Assembly (NCBI RefSeq): GCF_027923225.1
Contig: NZ_BSDI01000034.1
Span: 5,188 to 69,187, forward strand
Length of the DNA: 64,000 nucleotides
From: Phytohabitans aurantiacus
Lineage (GTDB): Bacteria > Actinomycetota > Actinomycetes > Mycobacteriales > Micromonosporaceae
Reading direction: 5' to 3'
Shown here: positions 62,646-64,000 of the stretch, one piece after another
Position numbering within the stretch: position 1 is the first letter of the stretch
Layout of the letters: each line of letters opens with the position of its first letter
Notes under the pieces: generated by a model
The model's database searches: none
What the model was told of the DNA's origin: nothing
Seen by the model: the letters and a program-made list of their open reading frames with translations, nothing else
Made by a program: the position numbers and the translations under genes

Positions 62646-62717
62646 ATGCCCACACAGGAGCGTCACCTAGGCGCCATCACCGTCATCGCCGCCCTCAAGC
62701 TCAGGGGGCGGCGATGA
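62646..62717 (+). CDS. 23-codon mini-ORF before the second peptidoglycan-hydrolase gene
   Basis: ATG 62646 follows ACGGAGG. The peptide begins MPTQERHLGAITV and ends LRGRR; its TGA (62715-62717) overlaps ATG 62714. Length and overlap equal those of the mini-ORF at 57978. Composition outside the Arg-rich end differs, so position and length are what is conserved. Confidence 0.5.
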   Translation: MPTQERHLGAITVIAALKLRGRR

Positions 62718-63727
62718 CCAACCGCGCTATCGGCCTCATCGCCGCCGTCACAGCCGCCGTCGCACTACTTTGCGCCGCCGCGCCGGCGGTCCTCCTCGGC
62801 GGCATCGCCGCCGCCTGCACTGCCGCCCCTGGCACACCCAGCGGCACCAACGCCGCCGACCGATGGGACGCCGACCAGATCGCCAACGCCGCCACCATGG
62901 TCGCCGTCGGCGTTCAACGCGGCGTCCCTCCGCGCGGCTGGGTCATCGCCGTCGCCACCGCCATGCAAGAGAGCAGTCTGCGGAACCTGCCTAGCGGGGA
63001 CCGCGACTCCGTCGGCCTGTTCCAGCAACGCCCCAGCCAAGGCTGGGGCACCATCGAGCAACTCCAAGATCCCACCTACGCCACAAGCAAGTTCTACGAA
63101 CGACTCCTCACGATCCCCGACTGGCAGACCATGGCCCTCACCGATGCCGCGCAGGCCGTGCAACGCTCGGCGTTCCCGGACGCGTACGCCAAATGGGAGG
63201 GCGAAGCCACAGCCATGGTGCAGCAGGCATTTGCCGCATCCGGAGCGACGACCCCGGGCGATGTTGAATGGTGCCTGCACGCCGGTTGGACGCAGCCAGT
63301 CCGGGCTCCCATCGTGTCCGGCTTCCGCACACCCGAACGGCCGGACCACGACGGCGTCGACCTCGCCGCACCCGCCGACACACCCATCCGGGCCGCCGCC
63401 ACCGGCCAGGTCATCACTGCCCGGTGCGACACCGACCCCAGCGGACAACTCTGCAACCGGCGCGGGTCACCAAGTACGCCCGGCTGCGGCTGGTACGTGA
63501 AGATCCGTCACCCGAACAACCTTGTGACCATGTACTGCCATATGGTGCGAGCCCCCATCGTCGAAGTCGGTCAGACTGTCGCCGTCGGGCAGGAGATCGG
63601 GCAGGTCGGCAGCAGCGGCCACTCCTCGGGTGACCACCTGCACTTCGAGACACAGCACCCAGGCGAAGGCCCAATCGACCCAGTCCCATACATGCGCGAA
63701 CACGGCGCACCGCTGGGTCAAGCCTGA
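62714..63727 (+). CDS. VirB1-like transglycosylase/M23 peptidase, intact copy
   Basis: 337 residues from ATG 62714 (coupled to the mini-ORF). Signal anchor (IGLIAAVTAAVALLCAAAPA), lysozyme-like domain (VIAVATAMQESSLRNLPSGD, VGLFQQRPSQGWGTIEQLQD, AQAVQRSAFPDAYAKWEGEA), then a complete M23 domain with RPDHDGVDLAAPADTPIRAA and SGHSSGDHLHFETQHPG, giving the HxxxD and HxH zinc ligands. It should cut cell-wall glycan and peptide bonds outside the membrane so the T4SS can cross the wall. It is about 60-70% similar by eye to the broken copy at 58046. Confidence 0.85.
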   Translation: MTNRAIGLIAAVTAAVALLCAAAPAVLLGGIAAACTAAPGTPSGTNAADRWDADQIANAATMVAVGVQRGVPPRGWVIAVATAMQESSLRNLPSGDRDSVGLFQQRPSQGWGTIEQLQDPTYATSKFYERLLTIPDWQTMALTDAAQAVQRSAFPDAYAKWEGEATAMVQQAFAASGATTPGDVEWCLHAGWTQPVRAPIVSGFRTPERPDHDGVDLAAPADTPIRAAATGQVITARCDTDPSGQLCNRRGSPSTPGCGWYVKIRHPNNLVTMYCHMVRAPIVEVGQTVAVGQEIGQVGSSGHSSGDHLHFETQHPGEGPIDPVPYMREHGAPLGQA

Positions 63728-63875
63728 ACGACTCGACGTATCACCGATGGCCGCAGGACCGATCACCACCCGCTACTGCCACTTGCTCCGCCGACCAGCT
63801 GTCACCCTCGGACAACAAGTGACCGCTAGCCAGCCCATTGGCGTCGTCGGCATGTCCGGCCACTCCACTAGATGA
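63728..63875 (+). pseudogene. Orphan M23 peptidase tail
   Basis: From 63752 the frame reads ITTRYCHLLRRPAVTLGQQV and IGVVGMSGHST, the segment between the two halves of an M23 zinc site. No start or HxxxD part precedes it. It matches the point where the copy at 58046 stops, so it may be that gene's displaced end. After GHST at about 63868 it is cut off by the IS982-like element. Confidence 0.65.
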
Positions 63876-63889
63876 TCGATTCCAAGGGG

Positions 63890-64000
63890 TCAGTGGTCGT
63901 AGGCGGTCAGGGATCGCATGATCGGTTGGCCGGTGTGCCAGTTGTGCCAGATCGCTGCGGTCAGGGCGAGGACGCGTTGCAGGATCCGGACGGCGACGCC
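63890..64000 (-). CDS. IS982-like transposase, C-terminal end (cut by window edge)
   Basis: On the minus strand the frame is open from the window edge to a TGA at 63892-63890. It gives 36 residues including ILQRVLALTAAIWHNWHTGQ and ending MRSLTAYDH, an end characteristic of IS982-family transposases as I remember them. The element's terminus must lie near 63869-63889, right against the interrupted M23 tail. Confidence 0.6.
   Translation of the reverse strand, partial: GVAVRILQRVLALTAAIWHNWHTGQPIMRSLTAYDH

Overview
The window is very GC-rich DNA with GTG/TTG starts, ATGA/GTGA stop-start overlaps and actinobacterial families (Lsr2-type, PrgI-type and Replic_Relax-type proteins). It fits an actinomycete such as a member of the Micromonosporaceae or Streptomycetaceae. 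No housekeeping gene fixes the genus, and almost everything here looks mobile or accessory.

Layout. (1) 1-2.4 kb: the end of a recombinase gene group, made of a cut-off tyrosine recombinase, a small HTH protein and a zinc-ribbon protein with a degenerate recombinase fold. (2) 2.6-8.7 kb: a two-gene NACHT NTPase plus giant helical protein operon that looks like a split STAND defence system, facing a small membrane-anchored protein. (3) 8.9-14.6 kb, minus strand: a tightly overlapping DNA-modification operon with several methyltransferases, a PP-loop/PAPS-reductase-like protein, a frameshifted C5 methylase and a frameshifted XF1762-like gene. (4) 14.6-25.6 kb: the conjugation core of an integrative conjugative element, with VirB2-, VirB6-, PrgI-, VirB4- and VirD4-like genes and a Replic_Relax gene. 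Its spacers carry many TCTGACAG-type motifs and two strong tandem hairpins. (5) 25.6-34.1 kb: sparse unknown cargo genes, each with its own ribosome binding site, including an Lsr2 dimerisation domain without its DNA-binding domain and a GGDEF protein. (6) 34.5-50.3 kb: a nested island. A serine integrase is read in frame with a dead ComM/Mg-chelatase-like gene. Behind it lie small phage-like genes, a second serine recombinase, an XRE/NUDIX pair and a TOPRIM/RepA replication operon whose second gene is split by an ISKra4-type insertion with a perfect 9-bp target duplication. (7) 50.6-58 kb: ICE cargo again, with a winged-helix protein, a GHKL ATPase joined to an HEAAH metallopeptidase, and an IS5-type element with a -1 frameshift site. 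(8) 58-64 kb: a VirB1-like transglycosylase/M23 gene broken by a Tn554-like pair of tyrosine recombinases, an intact second copy, an orphan M23 tail, and the edge of an IS982-like element.

How it fits together. Regions 4, 5, 7 and 8 read as one conjugative element. The modification operon (region 3) faces away from the transfer operon, and copies of one 45-bp upstream element precede both, so shared control is likely. A 50-bp hairpin found at 33.34 and 52.67 kb supports continuity of the cargo across the nested island. The most interesting candidates for new biology are the NACHT/helical pair, the GHKL-metallopeptidase fusion, the operator network with a candidate oriT, the ComM-integrase fusion with its replication island, and the paired 23-codon mini-ORFs before both peptidoglycan-hydrolase genes. 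All functional calls are from sequence reading only; no database search was run.
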